A stretch of 64,000 bases of DNA. It comes from Stenotrophomonas_A sp035629025. GTDB lineage: Bacteria > Pseudomonadota > Gammaproteobacteria > Xanthomonadales > Xanthomonadaceae. Both the position numbers and the translations under genes were made by a program. Location of the stretch: positions 12,144 to 76,143 of the forward strand of contig DASPIU010000043.1 in assembly GCA_035629025.1 (NCBI GenBank), given 5' to 3'. The notes under the pieces were generated by a model. The model was not told the origin of the DNA and did not search any database. It worked only from the letters and a program-made list of their open reading frames with translations. Shown here in pieces: positions 28,301 through 35,228 of the stretch. Numbering within the stretch: position 1 is the first letter of the stretch; the number at the start of each line of letters is the position of its first letter.

Positions 28301-28626
28301 GCGTGCTGGAGCGCCACAACCTCGAAGTGGCCACCGCGCGCGACGGCGTCGAAGCGCTGGAGCAATTGCAGGAGCGCGTGCCCGACCTGATGCTGCTGGA
28401 CATCGAAATGCCGCGCATGGACGGTTACGAGCTGGCCACCGCAATGCGCGCCGACCCGCGCTTCAAGGACGTGCCGATCGTGATGATCACCTCGCGCAGC
28501 GGCGACAAGCACCGTCAGCGCGCCTTCGAGATCGGCGTCCAGCGCTACCTCGGCAAGCCTTACCAAGAGTTGGATCTGATGCGAAACGTGTACGACCTGC
28601 TGGGTATCGCCCGTGTCCGCGAGTAA
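22300..28626 (+). CDS. chpA: hybrid chemosensory histidine kinase ChpA/PilL with multiple Hpt domains
   Basis: 2108-residue CheA-like kinase. Hpt-like domains, from the N-terminus: H52 in LHQVQGT, a region ~300-360 where His is lost (LLGEVGGA), H804 in FHTLKGS, H965 in VHTMSGA (Lys missing) and H1380 in LHTLKGG. Between them are long acidic, Ala/Pro/Val/Glu-rich linkers (~420-760 and ~1080-1320). Then come a dimerisation helix (~1508-1640), a HATPase domain with HMLRNSVAHGLEKP, DDGAGLDRE and GRGVGMDVVR, a CheW-like domain (~1835-1970), and a receiver with D2034 in LLDIEMPRMDGYE. In P. aeruginosa ChpA phosphorylates PilG and PilH. This protein has fewer Hpt-like units than the eight described there. 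Its stop lies inside the next gene (14-base overlap). Confidence 0.95.
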   Translation: MSALRDAMSHAALGWVKPELDETLRQARHEIEFFVEEPADTSRMRFCAGYLHQVQGTLRMVELYAPAMVAEELELLAKAVQDGQVGDVNEACAMLMRGTVLLPDYLERLQNGHRDIPIVLLPLLNEIRAMRGEAVLNESVLFAFDPQAGKATEAELDHARGSLSGRNRELLDTVGNAVKEELLRVKDALDLHLRTGGDVAELQTQVTDLGNVADTLGMMGLGVARNVVVQQRDALRRIVDGQQQVDESLLLDIAGALLYVDASLDDQVARLGADASNDDDVNANANAAEVRRTLEVLAHEAIANFGAAREHFVAFIETNWDHSRLADVPQLLGEVGGALRILELPEPADYLEGVRRYIQRELIDRQRVPSGRQLDTLADAMASLEYYLEALRERRPGREEILDITRSSLETLRYWPLPNEAEAELPATPAAFAAGAPVAAVAAVAPVAAEPVAESVPAEAETIVAEAVALQPIELEPVIEPVQVTAATHEVLVADISPLPEGLHVTAAGFEWTLQSEAAPAQVAAVSFDPVLAEQGPAAAHEPVNLAPIDLSADGGQMPDRSEAPVVQSYEAMSFDPVSAEQDISPAAAEVSYHFDTTQLEGEAAAPFAVEQVEQVEHIEHIEASAAPAPAFDIAELPPLPPLPEIEAAPSEDKPEAPRAFDPADPALEADSPFVESFEATLPSFLENEAADTGERPLVQEGTIGKIELDEVSAAFLAELDVAAAGFSTAPEPAAQAAEPAAAEVAAPVEGGFEDDGNEIDSDIRDVFLEEFDEELVNLGQLLPVWRAAPDSVENLRPIRRVFHTLKGSGRLVGARTLGEFSWKIEGMLNRVLDGSRPASPAVVAMVEQAYQVLPQLNAALRGAGRIEADLMAIQSVADRVAAGEEAWYVPTAAAAVVAAPAGNGLGAAAPTILAAEGTPASVDAVLREILEAEVATHLETVHAWLAEARVQPQPVTEALLRAVHTMSGAFAMTDVPEITAVTTPAESLVKRSLAAGRTPDAEGVDAIADTAAAIAATVAALQAESPRIPSFAALAARLRALVDTLPEAQWPPQQALGEDDTDGLMLLDGEELTGPHDLDAYLDPSIAGAFGTALAKPADPYADLPVEEIEMSLPAEPVAVHEAALTVEVDALSTEPARDEGYADAIAAFEALEPAATPQPQADDGWRIEEVELATPAGAAGDEVAVAFTPDEVGAVVETTTEPAAPAWPVEEIIAVVAEDAAQVEEATAFDAGELIAATPLAEADPVSDETVEEIVAVEAVEVVEVVEVVEVAAAEPEAFTAADVVAEAPVAEPVAEPVAETSPAVAAVEADSTESPADTTAVEVDAGPLDFSELDRELVDIFVEEGKDLLDHCDGLIAGMRQTPDDRELIAGLQRDLHTLKGGARMAGINAIGDLGHGIESLLEAVAANRTEIGRDDVRLLERGFDRLHQLLTRTGEHRAVLMPHDLINAFEARTHGRAEVPAADADVARMISNAVEPVAVAPLSAPVPVEGVVDEELGPARAPQEQVRVRADLLDSLVNHAGEVAIYRSRLEQQLGAFRGAMAELDRTNARLRDQLRRLDLETEAQIVARYQREQDQGDTTFDPLELDRFSTLQQLSRALNESAADLGGLQGVLDDLSRQYDTLLQQQSRVSSELQDGLMRARMVPFDGLVPRLRRVVRQAASDTGKQVHLVLEGTHGELDRNVLDRMVAPLEHMLRNSVAHGLEKPKARREAGKPEEGTIAIKLRREGSEIVLEVSDDGAGLDREAIRRRGEQRGLIAPGAQLSESELDQLIFASGFSTSEQVSQLAGRGVGMDVVRNEVRQLGGSVDIHSVRGQGTVFTLRLPQTLAVTQAVFVRIGETTFAVPVASVSGIGRIARGRYGSGESSYHYAGEEYALHDLGSLVGQAAANADGAAQIPLLLVRAGDLRAAVAIDQVLGNREIVVKPVGLQIASVPGIYGATITGDGRVVVILDVAPLVRRHLAQPARPAAEPVPETQRRVPLVMVVDDSLTMRKVTGRVLERHNLEVATARDGVEALEQLQERVPDLMLLDIEMPRMDGYELATAMRADPRFKDVPIVMITSRSGDKHRQRAFEIGVQRYLGKPYQELDLMRNVYDLLGIARVRE
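26083..26119 (+). repeat. in-frame tandem GAGGTCGTC repeat in chpA linker
   Basis: Nine-base units (GAG GTT/GTC GTC) repeated about four times encode VEVVEVVEVVEV in the acidic linker before the last Hpt domain. The phase is codon-preserving, so copy-number change would only lengthen the linker. Confidence 0.7.
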
Positions 28627-29935
28627 CGAGCCCGGAACCCCGGTGGCGCTGCTGGGCCGCAACGGCCCGGCGCGCGAAAGGATGCGCGAGGCGCTGTCGC
28701 TGATCGGCGCGCGCGTGGTGCTGGAAGACGAACCGGGCGCCATCGACGCGCGCACGCTGGCCGATGCCGCACCGGCAGCGGTGCTGGTGGCGTTGGAGCC
28801 GGCGATCGAGGACGCCCTCGAAGCGCTGGATTCGGTGCTGCAACAGCCCGGCCTGACGGTGATCTTCGACGAGGCCGAGCTGGCCGCGCGCCGCGAAGGC
28901 TGGGATGCGCAGCGCTGGGCGCGGCATCTGTCGGCCAAGCTGCACGGCCACGGCGATGTCCTGCCCCCCGGTGCCGAGCAGGAGCCGAGCTGGGCGCCGG
29001 AACCCGGCCTGCCGGTGACCCCGGCGCAGCTGCATTCCGAGCAGCCGGTGAACCTGCACCTGCAGGCCGCCGCGCAGGCGATGGACGAGGTGCCCGGCGA
29101 TGCGTTGTTCGCGCCAGTAGAGCTGAGCCTGGAAGAGGTGGCCGAGCCGCGGCCCGCCGCGCCGGCACGGCCGATGCTGGAGCTGATTGACAACCCGTTC
29201 GCCGATGCGCCGTCGCCGGAGGCGGTGGAAGCCGCGCCTGCGCCCGCAACCACGCCGGCGCCGGCACCCACGCTGCTGGGAGATTCCAGCACCTGGGGCC
29301 TGGTGGAAGAAGTGGCGATCGTCGAGCGTCCGCGCGGCGAGGCGCAGTTTGAACACATTCCCAGCAGCGGCTTGTCGCTGGTGGATATCGACCCGGCGAC
29401 CGAAGCCGCCAAGGCGCACGGCGCGGTGTTGGTGATGGCCGGCATTGGCGGCCCCGACGCGATCCGCCGCCTGCTTGGCGCGCTGCCGGCCGAATTTCCG
29501 CGCGCGGTATTGATCCGCATGGCGCTCGATGGTGGCCAGTACGGCAACCTGGTGCGGCAGATGGGCCGGGTCTCGGCGTTGCCGGTGGAGCTGGCCGAAG
29601 CGGGCCTGGCGCTGGCGCCGGGCAAGGCCTACATCCTGCCTGACGGCGTGGGCCTGCGCGCAGGCGACACGGGTCTGTCGTTCGTCGAGGACGGCAACAC
29701 GGCGCTGGTCCCGGCGCTGCCGGCCGACGACAGCGCGGTGCTGCTGCTCAGTGGTGCGAGCGAGTCGCTGGTGGCCGATGTATTGGCACTGGCGGGGCAG
29801 GGTGCGTGGGTGGCGGGGCAGTCGGCGGAAGGTTGCTACGACCCGGCGGCGGCCACGCGGCTGGCGCAGCAGGGCCACACGACGGGCGATCCGGCGCAGC
29901 TGGCGCAGGCGCTGGCCGAACGCTGGCCGGCCTGA
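28613..29935 (+). CDS. chpB: CheB-like protein with degenerate receiver and degenerate methylesterase domain (ChpB-like)
   Basis: 440 residues from a GTG start inside the end of chpA. Residues ~10-110 look like a receiver, but the phospho-acceptor position is Ala (AAVLVALEPAIEDALE). A Pro/Ala linker (~120-265) leads to a CheB-type domain (~270-435) that aligns with E. coli CheB around the three catalytic sites. The Ser of GASTGG is Gly277 (MAGIGGPDAI), the His of TQHMPP is Ala304 (IRMALDGG), and the Asp of GMGNDG is Ser385 (SGASESL). The fold looks kept (PGKAYILPDG matches PGHAYIAPG). So it is probably a structural or scaffold pseudo-enzyme. Position in the operon is that of chpB; pilK is absent. 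Confidence 0.75.
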   Translation: MSASNEPGTPVALLGRNGPARERMREALSLIGARVVLEDEPGAIDARTLADAAPAAVLVALEPAIEDALEALDSVLQQPGLTVIFDEAELAARREGWDAQRWARHLSAKLHGHGDVLPPGAEQEPSWAPEPGLPVTPAQLHSEQPVNLHLQAAAQAMDEVPGDALFAPVELSLEEVAEPRPAAPARPMLELIDNPFADAPSPEAVEAAPAPATTPAPAPTLLGDSSTWGLVEEVAIVERPRGEAQFEHIPSSGLSLVDIDPATEAAKAHGAVLVMAGIGGPDAIRRLLGALPAEFPRAVLIRMALDGGQYGNLVRQMGRVSALPVELAEAGLALAPGKAYILPDGVGLRAGDTGLSFVEDGNTALVPALPADDSAVLLLSGASESLVADVLALAGQGAWVAGQSAEGCYDPAAATRLAQQGHTTGDPAQLAQALAERWPA

Positions 29936-29964
29936 CGCCGACGTACGATCCAAGGAGTGATTCG

Positions 29965-30432
29965 ATGAGCTACGCCAGTAACGATGAAATCCGCGGGGTC
30001 CTGATCCAGGCCGGCGACGAGCGCGTGTTGTTGCCGAACGCGACGGTGGCCGAGGTGATGTCGCGCGTGCCGGTGGAACCGCTGGGCGATGCGCCGCGCT
30101 GGCTGGTCGGGCAGATTGCCTGGCACGGCTGGAAGGTGCCGTTGCTGTCGTTCGCGCGGCTGAGCGGGCTGGGTGAGGAGCCGGCGGCGGTGAACAACAA
30201 GATCGTGGTGTTGAAGGCGCTGGGCGGGAATGCTTCGCTGCCGTATTTCGCGCTGCTGACCGCCTCGTTCCCGCAATTGATATCGGTGCCGCGTGACGGC
30301 TTGCTGGCCGATGCGTCGGAGGATGCGCTGCCGCAGGGGGTGCATATGCGCGTGCTGCTGGGTGAGCAGAGTGCGTTGCTGCCGGATCTGGATGCGATCG
30401 AGGCGATGGTGTTGGAGAACGTGGCGGCTTAG
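29965..30432 (+). CDS. chpC: CheW-like protein ChpC
   Basis: 155 residues from the ATG at 29965, with CAAGGAG nine bases upstream. CheW domain: LIQAGDERVLLPNATVAEVM, then WLVGQIAWHGWKVPLLSF (the LRG core is replaced by IAWHG) and a final strand region. It would be a second adaptor for the PilJ-ChpA array, as ChpC in P. aeruginosa. Last gene of the operon, followed by an intrinsic terminator. Confidence 0.85.
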   Translation: MSYASNDEIRGVLIQAGDERVLLPNATVAEVMSRVPVEPLGDAPRWLVGQIAWHGWKVPLLSFARLSGLGEEPAAVNNKIVVLKALGGNASLPYFALLTASFPQLISVPRDGLLADASEDALPQGVHMRVLLGEQSALLPDLDAIEAMVLENVAA

Positions 30433-30457
30433 TGCTTCGGTTGGTTGGTTGTGGATA

Positions 30458-30485
30458 GGGCGGCCTTTGGCCGCCCTTTTGGTTT
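30458..30485 (+). terminator. intrinsic terminator of the pil-chp operon
   Basis: Perfect 8-base stem GGGCGGCC / GGCCGCCC around a TTT loop, followed by TTTTGGTTTTT, 26 bases after the chpC stop. Confidence 0.85.
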
Positions 30486-30553
30486 TTCTGGGGCGTGTCG
30501 TCGGGTGACGGTTGTTTGCGGAACTGTTGATCGGCTCGCGTGGTTTGCTGCGT

Positions 30554-30660
30554 GGCAGCCGGGGGCAGGCCCTGCCAGGACACGTCGTGAACCCATCCCT
30601 GGGGACTGCTAGGCAACATCCATGTTGCCTAGCGTCTGGCAGGGCCTGCCCCCGACTGCC
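30554..30660. repeat. long imperfect inverted repeat with internal hairpin
   Basis: A 25-base arm (30554-30578, GGCAGCCGGGGGCAGG start) returns inverted at 30636-30660 with one mismatch. Between the arms is a second perfect stem TAGGCAACAT / ATGTTGCCTA (30610-30631). The 402-base gap between chpC and rsmE holds the terminator, this element and a REP-like pair, but no credible gene. Confidence 0.7.
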
Positions 30661-30748
30661 CGACAGATCCTCGGTGGCGGATGGGAAAGGCGGGTCTGCG
30701 CCAGCTGATGCTGGATCGCGAGCGGGGAAGGAATTTGCCTGGGGCCGT

Positions 30749-30825
30749 TGTAGGAGCGGCTTCAGCCGCGACGAGCGAAGCCTTGATCTGCGAGATGACG
30801 GTCGCGGCTGAAGCCGCTCCTACAG
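30749..30825. repeat. REP-like palindromic repeat pair
   Basis: Two inverted copies of the GTAGGAGCGGCTTCAGCC unit across a ~33-base spacer, closely matching the pair at 2029. It ends 10 bases before the rsmE stop, so it lies in the 3' end of the bioA-rsmE transcript. Confidence 0.8.
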
Positions 30826-30834
30826 CCACGCGGC

Positions 30835-31569
30835 CTACAAATCGCCCAGTTGCGCCTGCAACGCCGCAATTGCCGCCAGCCCCGCCGTTTCCGTGCGCAG
30901 AATCCGCGGCCCCAGCCGCAAGCCCTGGAAACCCGCCTTTGCCAGGATCTCCCGATCGCGCGGCGACCATCCGCCCTCCGGACCAATCGCCACGACAACC
31001 GGCGTGTCCGGCGCCGCCTGCAGCGTCGCCAGACGATGCTCGCCTTGCGGGTCCAGGGTCAGGCGCAGCGCTTCGCTGGGCACCGCCGCCGCCGCGGCGG
31101 CCAGAGATTGCGGCGCCGCCAGCGATGGAACACGGGCGCGGCCGGATTGTTCGCAGGCGGACACGATCACGCTGTGCCAGTGCGCAACGCGCTTGGCCAT
31201 GCGCTGCGCATCGAGTTTGACTTCGGTGCGCTCGGCATTGACCGGCAACACCGCGCTGACCCCAAGTTCGGTCGCCTTCTGCAGGATCAGGTCCATCTTT
31301 TCGCCGCGGGCAATGCCCTGCAGCAGCACGATCGCGCGCGGCGACTCGTTGTCCACGCGCTGCGGCTCACCCAGACGCACCCGCGCTTCGCGCTTGCTGG
31401 CCAGGGTGATCGTCGCCGGGTAATCATGGCCGTCGCCGTTGAACAGCACGCAGGCGTCGCCCTCGGCCAGGCGCAGCACGCGCAGCAGATGGTTGGCGGC
31501 TTCTTCCGGCAGGGCCAATTCGGAGCCGGCGGCCAGCGGCAGCTCGACGTGGCAGCGGGTCACGCGCAT
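30835..31569 (-). CDS. rsmE: 16S rRNA (uracil1498-N3)-methyltransferase RsmE
   Basis: 244 residues. SPOUT-class enzyme that methylates U1498 of 16S rRNA with SAM. Marks: N-terminal PUA-like part (HHLLRVLRL region), QGIARGEKMDLILQKATELG (~84-103), the ERTEVK block, and the trefoil-knot SAM site VAIGPEGGWSPRDRE (~193-207) and LGPRILRTETAGLAAI. The ATG lies inside the end of bioA (10-base overlap), so the two are translated as a unit. Confidence 0.95.
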   Translation of the reverse strand: MRVTRCHVELPLAAGSELALPEEAANHLLRVLRLAEGDACVLFNGDGHDYPATITLASKREARVRLGEPQRVDNESPRAIVLLQGIARGEKMDLILQKATELGVSAVLPVNAERTEVKLDAQRMAKRVAHWHSVIVSACEQSGRARVPSLAAPQSLAAAAAAVPSEALRLTLDPQGEHRLATLQAAPDTPVVVAIGPEGGWSPRDREILAKAGFQGLRLGPRILRTETAGLAAIAALQAQLGDL

Positions 31570-32999
31570 GCGGTGGCCTGTTCGATCGCTGCCAGCGTGG
31601 TTTCCGCCAGCAGGGCCAGTTGTGCCTCGTCCACGCAGTACGGCGGCATCCAGTACAGGATGTCGCCGAGCGGGCGCAGCACCACGCCGCGCGCCAGCGC
31701 CGCGCGATAGGCGTGCAGGCCGACGCGTGCACTGGCCGGGAACGGCGTACGCCGGTCGCCATCGCGGGTCAGTTCAAAGGCCACGACCATGCCGGCCTGG
31801 CGCACGTCGGCGACATGGCGATGGTCGGCGATGGGCCGGGATAGCTGCGCCATCGTCGCGGCAGTGCCATGGTTGCGCCGCAGCACGTCGTCGCTGGCGA
31901 AGATGTCCAGACTGGCCAGCGCCGCGGCACAGGCCAGCGGGTTGCCCGTGTAGCTGTGCGAATGCAGGAAGGCGCGCTCGCGTGAGTCGTCGAGGAAGGC
32001 GTCGTACAACTCCTGCGTCGCCAGCACCGCGGCCAGTGGCAGGAAGCCACCGGTCAGGCCCTTGGACAGGCACAACAGGTCCGGCATCACGCCCATCGTG
32101 TGTGCGCCAGCGCCGGCAGGGGCCTGTTCGCAGGCGAACATGGTGCCGGTACGGCCGAAACCGGTGGCGATCTCGTCGGCGATCAGGAACGCGCCATGCG
32201 CATCGCACAGTTCGCGCGCGCGGCGCAGATAGGCCGGGTGGTGCATGCGCATGCCACCGGCACATTGCAGGCGTGGCTCCAGGATCACCGCGCAGATTTC
32301 GCCGGGATGCTGGTCGAACAGATTCGCCAGCGCATCGGCCGCCTGCAAGGCACGGCTTTCGTCGGACTGCCCGGGCTCGGCCAGGTAGGCGTCGGGCGAA
32401 GGCGCGAACAGCGACTCGACCAGCAGCGGCGCGTACACGCGGCGGTACAACGGAATGTCGCCCACCGACAGTGCGCCAATGGTCTCGCCGTGGTAGCCGT
32501 TCTCCAGCGCCACGAAGCGCGTGCGCTGCGTCTCGCCACGGTTGCGGAAATAGTGGAAGGCCATCTTCAGCGCGACCTCGACCCCGGCCGAGCCGTTGTC
32601 CGCGTAGAACACCTTTGCCAGCGGCGCGCGCCCAGGCTCACGCGGGGCGATCTGCAACAGGCGCTCGGCCAGGCGGATCGCCGGCTCGTGGCCGAAGCCG
32701 GCCAGCATCACCTGCTCCAGCGAATGCGCCTGCGCGGCAATGGCCGCGGCGATGCGCGGTTCGGCATGGCCAAACAGGTTGGTCCACCAGCTGCTCACCG
32801 CATCCAGGTAGTGGCGGCCGTCGTGGCCGACCAGCCAGGCGCCTTCGCCACGGGCGATCGGCACCAGCGGCAGGGTGTCGGGGTGCTCGCGCATCTGCGT
32901 GCACGGGTGCCACAGCACCGCCAGGTCGCGTTGCCGCCAGGCATCGGCCGTGGCATTGGGGTCTGCTAGCATTTCGTTCCGATGAAGCTCTTTGCGCAT
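31560..32999 (-). CDS. bioA: adenosylmethionine-8-amino-7-oxononanoate aminotransferase BioA
   Basis: 479 residues from the ATG at 32999; an ATG at 32972 (MLADPNATADAW) is the other candidate. PLP enzyme converting KAPA to DAPA in biotin synthesis with SAM as amino donor. Marks: LWHPCTQM (~29-36), DAVSSWWTNLFGH, YHGETIGALSVGD, IADEIATGFGRTG, and the PLP lysine in CLSKGLTGG (~K313). The class-III aminotransferase length is slightly longer than E. coli BioA (429), mostly in the middle (a LVESLFAPSPDAYLAEPG insert). Divergent from nudE, overlapping rsmE by 10 bases. Confidence 0.95.
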   Translation of the reverse strand: MRKELHRNEMLADPNATADAWRQRDLAVLWHPCTQMREHPDTLPLVPIARGEGAWLVGHDGRHYLDAVSSWWTNLFGHAEPRIAAAIAAQAHSLEQVMLAGFGHEPAIRLAERLLQIAPREPGRAPLAKVFYADNGSAGVEVALKMAFHYFRNRGETQRTRFVALENGYHGETIGALSVGDIPLYRRVYAPLLVESLFAPSPDAYLAEPGQSDESRALQAADALANLFDQHPGEICAVILEPRLQCAGGMRMHHPAYLRRARELCDAHGAFLIADEIATGFGRTGTMFACEQAPAGAGAHTMGVMPDLLCLSKGLTGGFLPLAAVLATQELYDAFLDDSRERAFLHSHSYTGNPLACAAALASLDIFASDDVLRRNHGTAATMAQLSRPIADHRHVADVRQAGMVVAFELTRDGDRRTPFPASARVGLHAYRAALARGVVLRPLGDILYWMPPYCVDEAQLALLAETTLAAIEQATACA

Positions 33000-33052
33000 A
33001 TGCCCATTCTACTGGCCCGCCTGCCGGCCCGCCGCGGCCCGGCCGTTCCCGC

Positions 33053-33592
33053 ATGAGCCGGCCGCTGCCGGTCATCCACCAGGTCCGCGAGCTCGGCGAA
33101 GGCCGCCAGCAGCTGGACCTGGAGTTCTCAAACGGCGAGCGCCGCCTGTACCACCGCCTGCTCAGTGGCGGCCACGGCGCGGTAGTGGTCGTGCCCTTGC
33201 TCGATGACCAGACCGTGCTGCTGGTACGCGAGTACGCGGCCGGTGTGCACCGCTACGAGCTGGGCCTGGTCAAGGGCCGCATCGACGAGGGCGAAACCCC
33301 GCTGCAGGCCGCCGACCGCGAACTGAAGGAAGAGGCCGGCTATGGCGCGCGTCGTCTCGACGTGCTGCGCGCGATGACCCTGGCTCCGACCTACATGGCG
33401 CACCAGTCCTGGCTGGTGGTGGCGCGCGATCTGTATCCCGAGCGCCTGCCCGGCGACGAGCCGGAGGAGCTGGAAGTGGTGCCATGGAAACTCGCCGATC
33501 TCGACCAGTTGCTGCTGCGCGAGGATTTCTCCGAAGGCCGCTCGCTGGCGGCGCTGCTGATCGCGCGGCAGTGGCTGGCGGGCAAGGCATGA
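33053..33592 (+). CDS. nudE: ADP-compounds hydrolase NudE
   Basis: 179-residue Nudix hydrolase. The Nudix box reads GRIDEGE...RELKEEAGYGA (~79-103) with the metal-binding REXKEE. The N-terminal REYAAGVHRYELGLVKG strand is typical of NudE, which acts on ADP-ribose, NADH and related dinucleotides. It opens a run of genes joined by four-base ATGA overlaps (nudE-cysQ-mazG-ynfA). Confidence 0.9.
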   Translation: MSRPLPVIHQVRELGEGRQQLDLEFSNGERRLYHRLLSGGHGAVVVVPLLDDQTVLLVREYAAGVHRYELGLVKGRIDEGETPLQAADRELKEEAGYGARRLDVLRAMTLAPTYMAHQSWLVVARDLYPERLPGDEPEELEVVPWKLADLDQLLLREDFSEGRSLAALLIARQWLAGKA

Positions 33593-34410
33593 GCGCGCTT
33601 ATCGACAGCGCGCTCGGCGAAGCAGTCATCGGCATCGCCCAGGCCGCCGGCGCGGCGATCATGACCGTGTACCGCGATGGCTTTTCCGTGCAGACCAAGG
33701 ACGATGCCAGCCCGCTGACCCAGGCCGACCTGGCCGCGAACCGGGTCATCGTCGACGGCCTGTCGCGGCTGACGCCGGACATTCCGGTGCTGTCGGAAGA
33801 ATCGGCGCAGGTGCCCTGGGAACAGCGCCGCGGCTGGACCCGCTACTGGCTGGTGGACCCGCTCGATGGCACCCGCGAGTTCATCAAGCGCAATGGCGAA
33901 TTCAGCGTCAACATCGCCCTGATCGAAGCGGGCGTGGCGGTGTTCGGCGTGATCCAGGCGCCGGTGGATGGCCGTGTGTGGCACGCCTGGCGCGGCCACG
34001 GCGCCTATCGTCGTGACGCGGACAGCAGCAACGAGCTGCGCTTGCAAGTGCGCGCCCCGGCCAGTGCGCCGCTACGCGTGGCCGCCAGCCGTTCGCACCG
34101 CGGTGAACGCACCGAGGCGCTGCTGGCGCGGATGGGTGCGGTGGATGTGATCGCCCAAGGTTCGTCGCTGAAGTTCTGCCGCATTGCCGATGGCGAACTG
34201 GATGTCTACCCGCGCTTCGGTCCCACGTCCGAATGGGATACCGCCGCCGGCCAGTGCGTGCTGGAAGCCGCTGGCGGTTGCGTGCTCGCTGCCGACAGCG
34301 GCGAGCCGTTCCGCTACAACCAGCGCCAGACCCTGCTCAACGGCGACTTCGTGGCCCTCGGCGACCCGGCCTTGCCGTGGCGCCAGTGGCTGCTGGACAC
34401 GCCGCGATGA
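33589..34410 (+). CDS. cysQ: 3'(2'),5'-bisphosphate nucleotidase CysQ
   Basis: 273 residues from the ATG at 33589, overlapping the nudE stop. Inositol-monophosphatase-fold enzyme that degrades PAP(S) from sulfate assimilation. Metal-site motifs: LSEESAQVPW, WLVDPLDGTREFIKRNGEF (~84-102), and SEWDTAAGQCVLEAAGG (~208-224). Length is near E. coli CysQ (246). The nudE-cysQ pairing is conserved in enterobacteria and pseudomonads. Confidence 0.95.
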   Translation: MSALIDSALGEAVIGIAQAAGAAIMTVYRDGFSVQTKDDASPLTQADLAANRVIVDGLSRLTPDIPVLSEESAQVPWEQRRGWTRYWLVDPLDGTREFIKRNGEFSVNIALIEAGVAVFGVIQAPVDGRVWHAWRGHGAYRRDADSSNELRLQVRAPASAPLRVAASRSHRGERTEALLARMGAVDVIAQGSSLKFCRIADGELDVYPRFGPTSEWDTAAGQCVLEAAGGCVLAADSGEPFRYNQRQTLLNGDFVALGDPALPWRQWLLDTPR

Positions 34411-35228
34411 ACCGCGCCGCCACACGCGACATCGCCGACCTGCTGGCGATCATGGCGCGCCTGCGCGATCGCGAGCACGGCTGCCCGTGGGACCTGGAAC
34501 AGGATTTCGCCAGCATTGCGCCGTATACGATCGAGGAAGCCTATGAAGTGGCTGACGCCATCGATCGCGGTGACCTGCATGCGCTGAAGGACGAGCTCGG
34601 CGATCTGCTGCTGCAGGTGGTGTTCCATGCGCAGATGGCGGGCGAGCAGGGCGCATTCGACTTCGGCGACGTGGTCGCGGCGATCAGCGGCAAGCTGTTG
34701 CGGCGCCATCCGCACGTGTTCGGCGCAACCGCAGTGGACGGCGCGGCGGCAGTCAGCGCGAACTGGGAGGCGATCAAGCGTGCCGAGCGCCAGGCCGCCG
34801 GCGAGCAGGATGACTCGGCCCTGGCCGGCATCGCGCGCGGCCTGCCGGAATGGCAGCGCGCAGTGAAGCTGCAGTCGCGCGCGGCGCGGGTCGGCTTCGA
34901 CTGGCCCAACCCCACCTCGGTGCTGGCCAAGCTGCAGGAAGAGATCGAAGAGCTGCGCGAGGAGTTCGCGCAGGGCGAGGTCGCCGCACGCCATGCGCAG
35001 CTGCAGGAGGAACTGGGCGATGTGCTGTTCGTCTGCGCCAATCTGGCCCGGCACGCGCGGGTCGATGTCGGCGCCGCACTGCGTGGCGCCAACCTCAAGT
35101 TCGAGCGCCGCTTCCGTGCGATGGAAGCACTGGCGCACGCGGCTGGCACCACGATGGACGCGCTGTCGCTGACCGAACAGGAAGCGTTGTGGGACCAGGT
35201 CAAGCTGGGTGAGCGCGGCGCGGCATGA
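34407..35228 (+). CDS. mazG: nucleoside triphosphate pyrophosphohydrolase MazG
   Basis: 273 residues, two all-alpha MazG domains: EEAYEVADAI with DELGDLLLQVVFH (~43-75) and EEIEELREEF with EELGDVLFVCAN (~175-215), carrying the metal-binding EExxE/ExxD helices. It hydrolyses NTPs to NMP and PPi; in E. coli it lowers ppGpp responses through the nucleotide pool. Coupled by ATGA to cysQ and ynfA. This is a third house-cleaning phosphohydrolase in a row. Confidence 0.95.
   Translation: MNRAATRDIADLLAIMARLRDREHGCPWDLEQDFASIAPYTIEEAYEVADAIDRGDLHALKDELGDLLLQVVFHAQMAGEQGAFDFGDVVAAISGKLLRRHPHVFGATAVDGAAAVSANWEAIKRAERQAAGEQDDSALAGIARGLPEWQRAVKLQSRAARVGFDWPNPTSVLAKLQEEIEELREEFAQGEVAARHAQLQEELGDVLFVCANLARHARVDVGAALRGANLKFERRFRAMEALAHAAGTTMDALSLTEQEALWDQVKLGERGAA

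Noticed and set aside
20119..29625. Very long antisense open frame over pilJ and chpA (over 3000 codons, minus strand)
   Set aside because: A shadow of high-GC codon bias in the opposite, strongly supported chemosensory genes; the translation is low-complexity and matches no family.
28613..29935. Active CheB methylesterase call for the chpB position gene
   Set aside because: The catalytic Ser, His and Asp positions are all substituted when aligned with E. coli CheB, so activity is not supported.
30512..30811. Open frames across the inverted repeats between chpC and rsmE
   Set aside because: They read through palindromic repeats and lack start signals.
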